From Clostridia bacterium (GTDB lineage Bacteria > Bacillota > Clostridia > UMGS1883 > UMGS1540), in the NCBI GenBank assembly GCA_017620205.1, contig JAFZQX010000024.1, positions 1 to 47,989 of the forward strand: a stretch of DNA of 47,989 nt, given 5' to 3'. The notes below the pieces were generated by a model that was given only the letters and a program-made list of their open reading frames with translations, made no database searches and was not told the origin of the DNA. Positions 36,201-43,587 of this stretch are shown piece after piece (the stretch's first letter is position 1; every line of letters starts with the position of its first letter). Both the position numbers and the translations under genes were made by a program.

Positions 36201-38873
36201 CTCGGAATATCCGCGCGCTGGATAGACCCGTGGCACCTGAGCGCATACGGAAAGGTAAGCGTTATAGACGGCCTTATTAAAGGAACAGTCGCACTTATCA
36301 TAGCAGATAACCTCTTCTACGGTTACGGCTGCGTTGCAGTATGCATACCGGACAGCGTACCGGTTTTGGGTGGCAAGGAGCTTGCCCAGCTTGAAGCCGC
36401 GGTTTCAAATACGTTTATCGGTACAAATATTAAGATCATTGGCATTAAGTTTGGTGTAATCTATTACTGGAGTGGTGAGTTTAATTACGGCACGGGCATA
36501 GATTTGGCACCGCCCATGCTTATGAGCACGCCGGAAGATAACGGCAGCGCGGATACCGATAAAGAATATACCGCTATGTACGGCACAAATATTCATAAGC
36601 TTTCGTCAACGAAGGTAGGACGTCCGGTTCTTTTGGCAGACGGTATTTCAAGCGTTACCAAAAACTTTAATCCCGAAACGGAAGACGCTCTGCTTATAGA
36701 AGTTCCGCTTGAAGGCACTATAATGCCCGATATCAGCGCGGTAACTCTTACAGACCCCGACGGCGGCAATATTCCGCTTTATGCCGATGACGGCAACGGC
36801 GGCGGAAACTTCCTTGCGCAGTCAAGAGATGACGGAAACTTTATCTATATTTCGATAACGGATGACAGTCAGCTTAAAGCAGGCGACTGGACGGTTACCG
36901 TAAACAGCGAATACAGCAGAGTAAAAGACTTTAGCATCTACGGTGCGGATGATATCCCCGAAATTACTTCAACCTCGGTTTCAAACCGCACGGACGATAC
37001 ATCGCGTGATTTCACAGTCACATGGGAAAACTCAGGCACATACGAGGGCGGCACTGTTGATATTTACGTAACAGATAACCCCAATGCCATAGAAGAAGCA
37101 AAAGCTACGCAGACGGGCGTTAAAGACGCGTTCGGCACAAGTGTTGCGCACCTTGATTATACGGGTCAAAACAGCGCGCAGGTTACGCTTCCCGAAAGCT
37201 TCCCAAGCGGCGACTACTATGTAGTTACGATGATATCTTCTGAGAAATACGGCATTTCGGCAAAAATGAGCAGTTCTACCTTTAAGTTTACAAACAACGC
37301 CCTGCCGAATCCCATAAAGAGTGCGGAACTTTACTACGCGGGCAATAACGAGCTTTGCGTTCGCGTTGAGGACGCGGATACGGTAGATTATACCGATTAC
37401 CTTGTAAACATTCTGGCAGAGGACGGCACGGTAGTTCCGAATTCCTTCGCACAGATAGGCGTAGGCGACGATATAATTGTCGGCAAGAGCGCGGATCTTC
37501 AGAAAGGCAAGGCATACCGCGTAGAAATATCAACGCTGAACGAAACAGATGACGGCGGCTTCTACTACGGCACGGAAAGAGTACTTTCAAACGAATTTAC
37601 AATTCCCGACACGCCGATGCCGGTACTCTTGTCGGTTGAAACAAACGTAAAAGACGGTATGCTTTCAACAAACGAAATTACGGCTACATATAAGTTTAGC
37701 GCACCCGTTTATATGCGCGCAACCGTAAACGGAGTTGACACTCCCACGGGTGATACAAATGAGTTTAAAGACACCTGGACATATACAGATACGCTTGAAG
37801 ACGGCGAATATGTAATAGACTTTAAGGCTTATAATAAGTCAAAAGACTATGTAACCGGTGAAGACTTTGAAGCAGTTCCAAACGCCATTATAGGCGTAAC
37901 CGTTGACTCAACCGCGCCGACCTTAACGCTCGGTCAGGAAATGCGCCAAACAGAAGATAACGGCTCTGCACCATTCGGCACAAACGTTGTCCGCGCATCG
38001 GCAGACGGCAGCTATTTGATAAGCGGTCACACCGAAAGCAACATAACGCTTACTGCGGACGGCTCTGAAGATGGTATTACAGTAGGAGCTGACAATATCT
38101 TTACGCTTACGGGCACAATAGAAAAAGGTATGATGAAAAAGGAAGTTGAGCTTAAGGCAACAGACGCCGCGGGCAACACATCGTACTTAACAGTTACCGT
38201 CCTGCCCGATACAACAGCTTTTACAGAAATCCGCATTAAATCCGGCGGCGCGGATATAGCGCAAAACGATGAGGGAGAAAAAGTAGTTGAGCTTATGCGC
38301 TTTGACGGCATAGACCTTGAGGTTTACGGCGTTTTGGAAGACGGAACTGAAGTTCGCGTTGACCCGTCAGACGTAACTTGGACGGTACTCGGCGAGAAGA
38401 ATATAGTATCTCTCGGCGATACGGGCGCTTTGGCGCTCCGCAACGGCGAAACTGCCGTAAAAGCAAACGTAGGCTCGGCGGTTCTCGAAGACGGCGCAAA
38501 TATCTCAACAGGTAAAGAAGACTATGTAATCTTTGAGGTTAAAGGCATAAACGGCACACCTATGGATATAGAGCCCGATTATGCTGATATCATAGACATA
38601 ATAAGCACAAAAGAAGAAAGCGGCACAAGACTTACCGTAGTTCCCAAAGAGGGATATGACGGCGAACTTCCGCTTGTTATGGTTTACACCGCGATATTTG
38701 ACGAAACCGGCACAAAGCTTCTCGATATCAAAGCGAAAGAGACAAATCTTGATAATTCTATCTTTGTAGACAGACCGAAATCTTCGCCCTATAAGATATT
38801 CATCTGGAGCGATAAGCCTGTTACAAAAGTAATAACGGAACAAACAACGGGCGCAAATAAACTCTTCCCGTAA
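33204..38873 (+). CDS. Giant secreted beta-rich protein of unknown function
   Basis: The ATG at 33204 follows GGAGGTG (33191-33197) and opens a clear signal peptide (MTKRITAFLLSLCMLIVLLP, cleavage near AALA); the GTG at 33195 inside the ribosome site is rejected. The 1,889 residues read as: an N-terminal beta domain (about 28-300), Ig/IPT-like domains (about 300-525), a long unrecognised beta-rich region (about 530-1120) interrupted by an acidic linker (QDDDDDYSED), FnIII/Ig-like domains, a Big_2-like domain (about 1665-1770), and a C-terminal module ending PYKIFIWSD that resembles the tails of the lyases. No anchor motif was seen. Tight coupling to the Ig-repeat protein suggests one exported complex. 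No enzymatic function can be assigned. Confidence 0.7.
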   Translation: MTKRITAFLLSLCMLIVLLPTAALADNDVYTIANRYITYSINTKTGGFSVKTADGHPDKSYDNDMPLLYKAGEGSDETSFVTVRIDGTDYIFGREYGLFGMSSSLSTPRISNAGRLIETTWTIKGYEVTQKVALSLDEDNNLTGNLGISYEVKNTNGSAGNVGIRILYDAALGNDVDAPYVTPDDKIEPIITEQEFSGDSMPIQLRAVDSVSDATKASYLLFSGWNVDYSADKVIVGHWANLANTRYEYEPDTYCDFTNYSNVYRVPDSAYAIYWSEQELPAGGTRTAELLYGVGNFSSTTQGGKAGLDIMAERVRLNAAGDGYLNNGEFKVTVNFDNSVDGSVPLETANVALKAEDGLTVVSQADYTYGDINAGQIYEMEFTVKADPQSQITSKKINVVLSGMDKEGNVIAETASRYVLLPGLTSLPNIQINRVSPKIVYILGDKFVTVSGDLTPLSALRGTDGWDLYLEHTTTDEKIRIEKKNITFAEDFSSLTFKVSDDLTVGKYKMVFYFRDSELISNYGVNSITASVTLETSADKKYAVRSYGVVALVRYEKTKYKFVKFDIESEYQSFVEGKITAGGIKHDFSTSYTKDGDTANAEILLTVRGKIKELEKDGKVYYSADTQEDNVTINNMLSYKGDTPLIMEEKNGTYIVKGNGEIKVINSITVWKNEWSFKASGSAAYSLNAESTDLSNAKDLTLSLDGAAFLIQSIGGFLIDLKFGVMTGDNDDGVLTHGISFGGKISIPIKDPSQKKDDPKTSGGQDDDDDYSEDMSMMFAENDSDKYTTAAKTNKSDFKKDTNFSDGNLSAEIESILYGEKTEKVDGYTKVTGTGFVGINTTISLGLPEDILGKFIENAPGVYASVTINTIDNYYELSAGLKIKVIECEGTLAFKQVTVKNKDVVVPDKIEFYIRDGLKIPLAPPLFITGLGGGINGLADTIGGDFDRLPPITLLLFTRLELIETMIGDFNAAISLSGIDLKGDMKFKEDKKGTVFNLELGISARWIDPWHLSAYGKVSVIDGLIKGTVALIIADNLFYGYGCVAVCIPDSVPVLGGKELAQLEAAVSNTFIGTNIKIIGIKFGVIYYWSGEFNYGTGIDLAPPMLMSTPEDNGSADTDKEYTAMYGTNIHKLSSTKVGRPVLLADGISSVTKNFNPETEDALLIEVPLEGTIMPDISAVTLTDPDGGNIPLYADDGNGGGNFLAQSRDDGNFIYISITDDSQLKAGDWTVTVNSEYSRVKDFSIYGADDIPEITSTSVSNRTDDTSRDFTVTWENSGTYEGGTVDIYVTDNPNAIEEAKATQTGVKDAFGTSVAHLDYTGQNSAQVTLPESFPSGDYYVVTMISSEKYGISAKMSSSTFKFTNNALPNPIKSAELYYAGNNELCVRVEDADTVDYTDYLVNILAEDGTVVPNSFAQIGVGDDIIVGKSADLQKGKAYRVEISTLNETDDGGFYYGTERVLSNEFTIPDTPMPVLLSVETNVKDGMLSTNEITATYKFSAPVYMRATVNGVDTPTGDTNEFKDTWTYTDTLEDGEYVIDFKAYNKSKDYVTGEDFEAVPNAIIGVTVDSTAPTLTLGQEMRQTEDNGSAPFGTNVVRASADGSYLISGHTESNITLTADGSEDGITVGADNIFTLTGTIEKGMMKKEVELKATDAAGNTSYLTVTVLPDTTAFTEIRIKSGGADIAQNDEGEKVVELMRFDGIDLEVYGVLEDGTEVRVDPSDVTWTVLGEKNIVSLGDTGALALRNGETAVKANVGSAVLEDGANISTGKEDYVIFEVKGINGTPMDIEPDYADIIDIISTKEESGTRLTVVPKEGYDGELPLVMVYTAIFDETGTKLLDIKAKETNLDNSIFVDRPKSSPYKIFIWSDKPVTKVITEQTTGANKLFP

Positions 38874-38884
38874 TAAAACAAAAA

Positions 38885-38914
38885 GAGGCGGTCAGACTAT
38901 TGTCTGACCGCCTC
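38885..38914. terminator. Bidirectional terminator between convergent operons
   Basis: A perfect 13-bp stem (GAGGCGGTCAGAC at 38885-38897, complement at 38902-38914) closes a TATT loop. On the minus strand it is followed by CTTTTTGTTTTATTAC, an excellent T-run for the DUF262 operon. On the plus strand the tail AGAATTTCTG is weaker. It sits 11 bases after the stop of the giant-protein gene. Confidence 0.85.
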
Positions 38915-39106
38915 AGAATTTCTGCAAACACGATTTAATACAAGAGAATACCTAACAATTATAAAAAGCGTTTGTTGCAATTGATGAATAATCCCTTGGG
39001 GATAATAGCTTTCACAAAGGAAAAACTATACATGTTTTCCGGCCGGAATAAATTATTACGTCAATAGGTAGTATCTCTGTTTTTTTATCTTTCAAAGATT
39101 TTGTTA

Positions 39107-41335
39107 TTAATTTTGTGAAACATAATTGGATACATAGTTTTGGTATTTAGCTTTAATTATCGGATACTCTCTTTTGAATTTTTCAATTCTATTTTCAATA
39201 TCAACACCGTTTTCATTCTGAGAAATCTCTATTCTTTCAATTGTTTCTCCTGTTAAATTATCTTTTATTAAATATGAATCATTACTGCTTTCAATGTACA
39301 CACTATCTAACTTAATGCACTGCCCGTAGTCGTCGCGTGATAGATTAATATCGTCAATTCCTTTGAGAAAAGGCTGATATGTGTTTTCAGACCACTTTGT
39401 TTCAGTAAGCATAACGGATAATTCATATGGTTTTGCCGCATAATCATACCATGTGTATTTACCATAGCTGTCAGGTCTGAAATAGGGGTACTTAATATAA
39501 TAATATCTTACATCAAACATCGAATCCGTTTCTGGCTGTCCAAAAAACTCACTAACAATATCTTTCAGAAACGCATTGTCAAATGTCTCTTTTTTTGAGA
39601 GTAAAGTTGTAAGAATGCGTTTGGTTTCTTCAAAGCCACTGTTTGCACTTCTATGGAAAAGAGTTCGCCAAGCTTTAGCGTTCCTTTGAGAACTTGTACC
39701 AAGCTGATAACGCCATCCGTTTTTTTCTCTTTGTCCATACTGTCCAATCGACATAAGTGCACAATCTATTAAATCCCACTCGCAATTAAACAACGATGGA
39801 AAACGAGAAAAATATTCAGGATTATCCAACCCAATAACGGAAATTTGTCCCTGCAACAAATCATGATCTTCTAGTTCAAACAAAGCTTCTGTCATTTCAG
39901 GATGATTTTCCAACCATTCGTTCTTTGCAACTTCTTCTTCAAGTTGATTGGTATTCAATGATTTTTCTATTGCAAGATTTATATTTCCTGTGACTATAAT
40001 TTCTTCAACTTGTCTCAGAATGGCAGGCATTCTGTTACCGCTTGTTCTGTGTTCACTGTCACTGATTTCATCTTCAGAGTTTTGAACAAGATTGTTTACA
40101 ATTCTTAAACGCCGGGAAAAATCTATTTCTGTTATTTCTTCTTTGTGCTGTAAATATGTTACTATCGCAAACAAAAGAATTATACGGTTCAAAGGAAAAC
40201 TTCTATTTCCGTTTCCGGATACATCTGCGTAGTTTCTTAAGCAATCTCCAAAGATATCAAGTTGATAACGGGATTCAATTCTAATCTTGTTAGGCTCATG
40301 GCTATAAGAAATAAATTTACTTATAAATGCTTCAGGGTTTAGCCCGCCAATGTTACACCAACAATCAAAATACGATTCCAGTTTCTTTATATTTGAAAGA
40401 ACGTCAGCTGATTCAGTTGAAAAATACTCTTTTTGCAATTCAAATTCATCATTGCTTTTCCCTTGGGAAGTTCCTCCGGCTTGATAACAAATGACATCAC
40501 AAACAAAACGAAAATATCTTAAAAACTCATCGTCAGTAACGTTGTCAGTGCCACGATATTGCCAAAGCATATCTGTCCAATCGATATCGACTTTTTTCAT
40601 AATTCGCTTTGCTATATTTTCATCAATTTCGCGCAATCCATGTTCTAATTCTGCTTTAAAATGTTCAAACTGCGTAAGCGGTTTCCCGCGTGAATTCATT
40701 TTAATATACAATTCATCAGTAAGTCCCATATCTTTGATAGGTAAAAAATAGAATGAAATGGCACCTTTTTTTAAGCTGTTCCATATATCCGTTATTTCCG
40801 CAAACATATTATGTATTGCATCAAGCATTACCAACATGGAACTTATCGTTGGATCTTTAGCCCAATCTAAGGGAAACCACGCTTGGTCTATTATTTCTTC
40901 AGAAATTGTTTGATTGAATGAAGGAGTATATTTGTTTACGAGTAAATTACAAAAATCTCTTGCACTATATCTCGTTTCGTAACTGAAATTTGACAAAAAT
41001 GCATATTCGTTTTCGTTTATGCTTTCACGTTTTGCTGCATACCAATGCAGCAAAAACAATGTTGTAAGTCGTTGTTGACCGTCAAGCGGTGTCATAACGC
41101 CGTTTGAATCAATGTCTCCATACACAAAATCCAAAGTAATGGGCTTATTGGTAATCGCGTTCTTTAATGCCACAAGAAAACGCAATCTAACTCTTTTTAC
41201 ATCAGAATCTTTGCGGCCTTGTACATAGTCACGCTGAATAATCGGTATTACTATTTTATTTAATTTAACATTTTCTTCTCCAACAGGAAACTCAGCTGTA
41301 AAAATATCGATAAAAGTATGTAATGCTGTACTCAT
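39107..41335 (-). CDS. DUF262 (GmrSD/ParB-like nuclease superfamily) protein, second gene of pair
   Basis: This 742-residue protein opens with a DUF262 domain: IPIIQRDYVQGR near residue 30 and the nucleotide-dependent-nuclease hallmark D85-G-Q-Q-R89 in PLDGQQRLTTLFLL. The second half lacks an obvious HNH motif and ends in an aromatic-rich segment (YYIKYPYFRPDSYGKY, then YELSVM) seen in a subgroup of long DUF262 proteins. DUF262 is the GmrS half of type IV modification-dependent restriction enzymes and is common in anti-phage systems such as GmrSD, BrxU and SspE. Its ATG overlaps the stop of the upstream DUF262 gene (TAATG), so the two are made together. Base composition is visibly AT-richer than that of the surrounding genes. 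Confidence 0.85.
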   Translation of the reverse strand: MSTALHTFIDIFTAEFPVGEENVKLNKIVIPIIQRDYVQGRKDSDVKRVRLRFLVALKNAITNKPITLDFVYGDIDSNGVMTPLDGQQRLTTLFLLHWYAAKRESINENEYAFLSNFSYETRYSARDFCNLLVNKYTPSFNQTISEEIIDQAWFPLDWAKDPTISSMLVMLDAIHNMFAEITDIWNSLKKGAISFYFLPIKDMGLTDELYIKMNSRGKPLTQFEHFKAELEHGLREIDENIAKRIMKKVDIDWTDMLWQYRGTDNVTDDEFLRYFRFVCDVICYQAGGTSQGKSNDEFELQKEYFSTESADVLSNIKKLESYFDCWCNIGGLNPEAFISKFISYSHEPNKIRIESRYQLDIFGDCLRNYADVSGNGNRSFPLNRIILLFAIVTYLQHKEEITEIDFSRRLRIVNNLVQNSEDEISDSEHRTSGNRMPAILRQVEEIIVTGNINLAIEKSLNTNQLEEEVAKNEWLENHPEMTEALFELEDHDLLQGQISVIGLDNPEYFSRFPSLFNCEWDLIDCALMSIGQYGQREKNGWRYQLGTSSQRNAKAWRTLFHRSANSGFEETKRILTTLLSKKETFDNAFLKDIVSEFFGQPETDSMFDVRYYYIKYPYFRPDSYGKYTWYDYAAKPYELSVMLTETKWSENTYQPFLKGIDDINLSRDDYGQCIKLDSVYIESSNDSYLIKDNLTGETIERIEISQNENGVDIENRIEKFKREYPIIKAKYQNYVSNYVSQN

Positions 41336-43056
41336 TATTCCGTCTCCTTTTCAACAGCTATTTTTTCAGATAAATACTCATCTAAAACTCGATTGATGTT
41401 TTCAATGTAGGCAATTCTATCGGGCTGTCCCCAAAAATGAAGTTGATTTTTTGCAGAAGGAGTATAATATTTTAAAAACACCATCTTGGTACAGAAGGGT
41501 ATATACTGCCCGGCTTTGTCCATATCAACAATAGAATTCCTTTTTACATCAAAGGTTGAGTTATTAAGGGCTGCATTATTTGAAGTGTTTAACAAAGCAA
41601 GATTAGCAATCGAATGCAAGTATTCTCTATTTCCTTGCAAAGAAAGAATCCCAATTACTTTTTCTTGTATGGATTCAAATTCATCTCTTTCAAGTTTTGG
41701 CTTATCAATAGCACGTTGCATTTCTTCGATAAGATTTGTATTGTTTTTATCAACCGCTTCGACTGAAGCCAAATGCAATTTAAGCCATTCTTTCCACTGT
41801 TCTTGTTTTTGCATGCCTTCTGATTGTTGAGCGTGAATATGTTCCAAACTCCACATAACTCTATCAGAATTCTTATACTTAAATTGATTAAACGGAAATC
41901 TTTGTGTCTGACCATCAATTTGGCAGACAGATTCTACATTAAACAATAACAAAAGGCGGCTTATTTTAGCATAGTCTGTTGTTTTTTCATAGCTAAGATC
42001 AGCGTAATTTGAATTGATTTTAATACTGTTACGGATATACTTATTAAGCTCTGCTTTGAACTCGCTTTTTGTCTTTCCCTGTGAAAGCCCCAAAATATCT
42101 ATAAGAGTATTTGCACCGGAAGCAATAAGATAGCCGATTTTATGATACAAGTCATGATTCTCATACCAATCTTTTAATATCAGAAAAGTATGTTGAATTG
42201 ATTTCCAAATGTCATCGAGCGAACCATTTTTCTTCAATTCATCAAAAAAGAAAAATGTATAATACTTATCTTTAATGATTGAGGGTTTGTTGGCAATCAA
42301 ATCTAGAATCAAATCAATTCTTGTCTGATAATTAAGATTTACATGATTGGTAAGAAAGTACCATAAGCTATCGTTATGTAATTCCTTTTCAATAGTATCC
42401 CATTGCAATGCAATTTCTTCTTGTTTTTCTGTTTCCATGGATTCGTCATTTTCGCGGCTTAAAAACATTGCTTTTACGAGTTCCGCGCTGGTAAGTGGAA
42501 TCTTGCCGATGTTTAATCTTGTAAATAAAGCGACAGCATCCTCGTTTTCGCCGACTTCATACCATATAATTTTCACATTCTCATCAAAGAATTTATTTAT
42601 ATTGGTAAGAGTTGATTTTTTATCTTTGCATGTAAACCATTTTTCAATAGTTTCATATGCATTGCAGATAAACCAGAAATCAATATTCTCTTCTTTTCGG
42701 TTCACATCAATAGAAGATAGAAAATCCTCCGACTTTTCCCGTGTTTCATATTTAAGTGAAAATTTAGGTTCGTCAAGGAACCCACCACTTGAACTGTGCA
42801 TATATCTATAAATCAGGTACAGCGTGGTTAGACGTTGCTGGCCATCTATCAATTCATATCGTTCTCTGTCCTTCCTTACAACAATCGGCTGCAAACAGTA
42901 ATTCTTTGTGCCGTTTGTATAAACGTCATCTAACAAACGATTTACTTCATCAGTCCCCCAACGGTAACCTCTTTGGTATGAAGGGATAAAGAAATCACCC
43001 TCAATAGAGCCGACTAATTTTGTTTCAAGTTTAATATCTGTGTCGGTAGAATTCAT
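41335..43056 (-). CDS. DUF262-DUF1524 (GmrSD-type) endonuclease, first gene of pair
   Basis: I chose the ATG at 43056 because AAGGAGA lies nine bases upstream (573 residues). The N-terminal DUF262 domain has IPSYQRGYRWG near residue 24 and the D71-G-Q-Q-R75 motif in LIDGQQRLTTLYLI. The C-terminal DUF1524 domain has the HNH-like site WSLEHIHAQ with H406 and H408, followed by an NTSNNAALNNSTFDVKR-type segment. This matches fused GmrS-GmrD proteins: DUF262 hydrolyses nucleotides to license cleavage of modified DNA by the HNH nuclease. With its coupled DUF262 partner it is probably a two-gene restriction-like defence system. No methylase or sulfur-modification genes are adjacent. Confidence 0.86.
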   Translation of the reverse strand: MNSTDTDIKLETKLVGSIEGDFFIPSYQRGYRWGTDEVNRLLDDVYTNGTKNYCLQPIVVRKDRERYELIDGQQRLTTLYLIYRYMHSSSGGFLDEPKFSLKYETREKSEDFLSSIDVNRKEENIDFWFICNAYETIEKWFTCKDKKSTLTNINKFFDENVKIIWYEVGENEDAVALFTRLNIGKIPLTSAELVKAMFLSRENDESMETEKQEEIALQWDTIEKELHNDSLWYFLTNHVNLNYQTRIDLILDLIANKPSIIKDKYYTFFFFDELKKNGSLDDIWKSIQHTFLILKDWYENHDLYHKIGYLIASGANTLIDILGLSQGKTKSEFKAELNKYIRNSIKINSNYADLSYEKTTDYAKISRLLLLFNVESVCQIDGQTQRFPFNQFKYKNSDRVMWSLEHIHAQQSEGMQKQEQWKEWLKLHLASVEAVDKNNTNLIEEMQRAIDKPKLERDEFESIQEKVIGILSLQGNREYLHSIANLALLNTSNNAALNNSTFDVKRNSIVDMDKAGQYIPFCTKMVFLKYYTPSAKNQLHFWGQPDRIAYIENINRVLDEYLSEKIAVEKETE

Positions 43057-43182
43057 ACATCGTTTCTCCTTTCGTTTCAGATAAAAATAGCAATCAGTCA
43101 CAGCGTTTCCATTGTATTTCGTGCGCTATATCGTTAATTTTACGTCCGTTATAAGTAAAAGAATCGGCCCGGATGTTCGATG
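43057..43182. other. Leader region upstream of the DUF262 operon
   Basis: This stretch carries the ribosome site of the first DUF262 gene (43066-43072) and presumably its promoter, but no convincing -35/-10 pair was found on the minus strand. Its GC content is locally higher than that of the DUF262 genes. No gene is supported on either strand. Together with 43183-43260, it looks like a separate sequence block joined to both the DUF262 genes and the GIY-YIG remnant. Confidence 0.4.
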
Positions 43183-43389
43183 TCATTTAATACTGTCCGA
43201 AACTGCCGAAAGAGAGGTGGCCTCGTCTTTATACCCAACTTTACGCTCGCTGACAACTGTAACAACAGAAGGGGCCTCAATTATTTCGTATTCGTAAGGG
43301 AGTGGCGTTGTGGAGAGCTGTTTGCGGCGTGTTTCAACATCTGTCGAAAACCCTATCTTAACCATATTTTTAAATGTGGGATTTGTCAT
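43183..43389 (-). pseudogene. Remnant of a GIY-YIG / T5orf172-type gene
   Basis: The first half of this 68-residue frame, MTNPTFKNMVKIGFSTDVE followed by TRRKQLSTTPLPYEYEI, matches the N-terminal part of the GIY-YIG/T5orf172 family. The codons just before the ATG (Asp-Ile-Phe-Ile) still fit the family but are cut off by a stop. After the EYEI stretch, similarity ends abruptly and the remaining residues look unrelated, so the catalytic C-terminal half is missing. No ribosome site was seen. I read it as debris from an earlier mobile or defence gene, with its 3' part replaced by the DNA upstream of the DUF262 pair. A short functional protein cannot be ruled out. Confidence 0.55.
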
Positions 43390-43417
43390 TATATAAATAT
43401 ATCATTTTGTCATGATA

Positions 43418-43450
43418 ACACCAACCTTTTATGTTGATGTTTTTTCTTTT
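43418..43450 (+). terminator. Weak terminator-like hairpin in the intergenic region
   Basis: ACACCAAC (43418-43425) pairs with GTTGATGT (43433-43440) apart from one mismatch and is followed by TTTTTTCTTTT. No plus-strand gene precedes it, so it may be a relic of the rearranged block or may insulate the downstream promoter. Confidence 0.35.
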
Positions 43451-43523
43451 ATAACTTCATTATAGTTTAAATATTTAAACCCGTCAATGTTTTTATTAAA
43501 TAAAGAACGCCTCTTTTTTTATC

Positions 43524-43550
43524 TTGAAATTTCTCTTGCTTTGTTATAAA
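43524..43550 (+). promoter_or_regulatory. Possible promoter of the NlpC/P60 gene
   Basis: TTGAAA at 43524-43529 and TATAAA at 43545-43550 are 15 bases apart, which is short. A better -10 (TATAAT at 43556-43561) lacks a well-placed -35. One of the two probably drives the gene at 43588. Confidence 0.35.
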
Positions 43551-43587
43551 ATGATTATAATAAGGTTTATTATTACAGGAGGCAAAA

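Noticed and set aside
26384-38873. Sortase (LPXTG) or S-layer homology anchor on the giant proteins
   Set aside because: Neither C-terminus has an LPXTG-hydrophobic-positive tail, and no S-layer homology motif was recognised.
42347-42811. A 154-codon plus-strand frame inside the DUF262-DUF1524 gene
   Set aside because: It overlaps the recognised DUF262 domain in antisense and has no family resemblance.
43112-43297. A 61-codon plus-strand frame upstream of the DUF262 operon
   Set aside because: No ribosome site or recognisable motif; it is antisense to part of the GIY-YIG remnant and leader.
38915-43587. Direct repeats marking the exact ends of the DUF262 insertion
   Set aside because: Comparing both edges by eye gave no convincing matching repeat, so the boundaries remain approximate.
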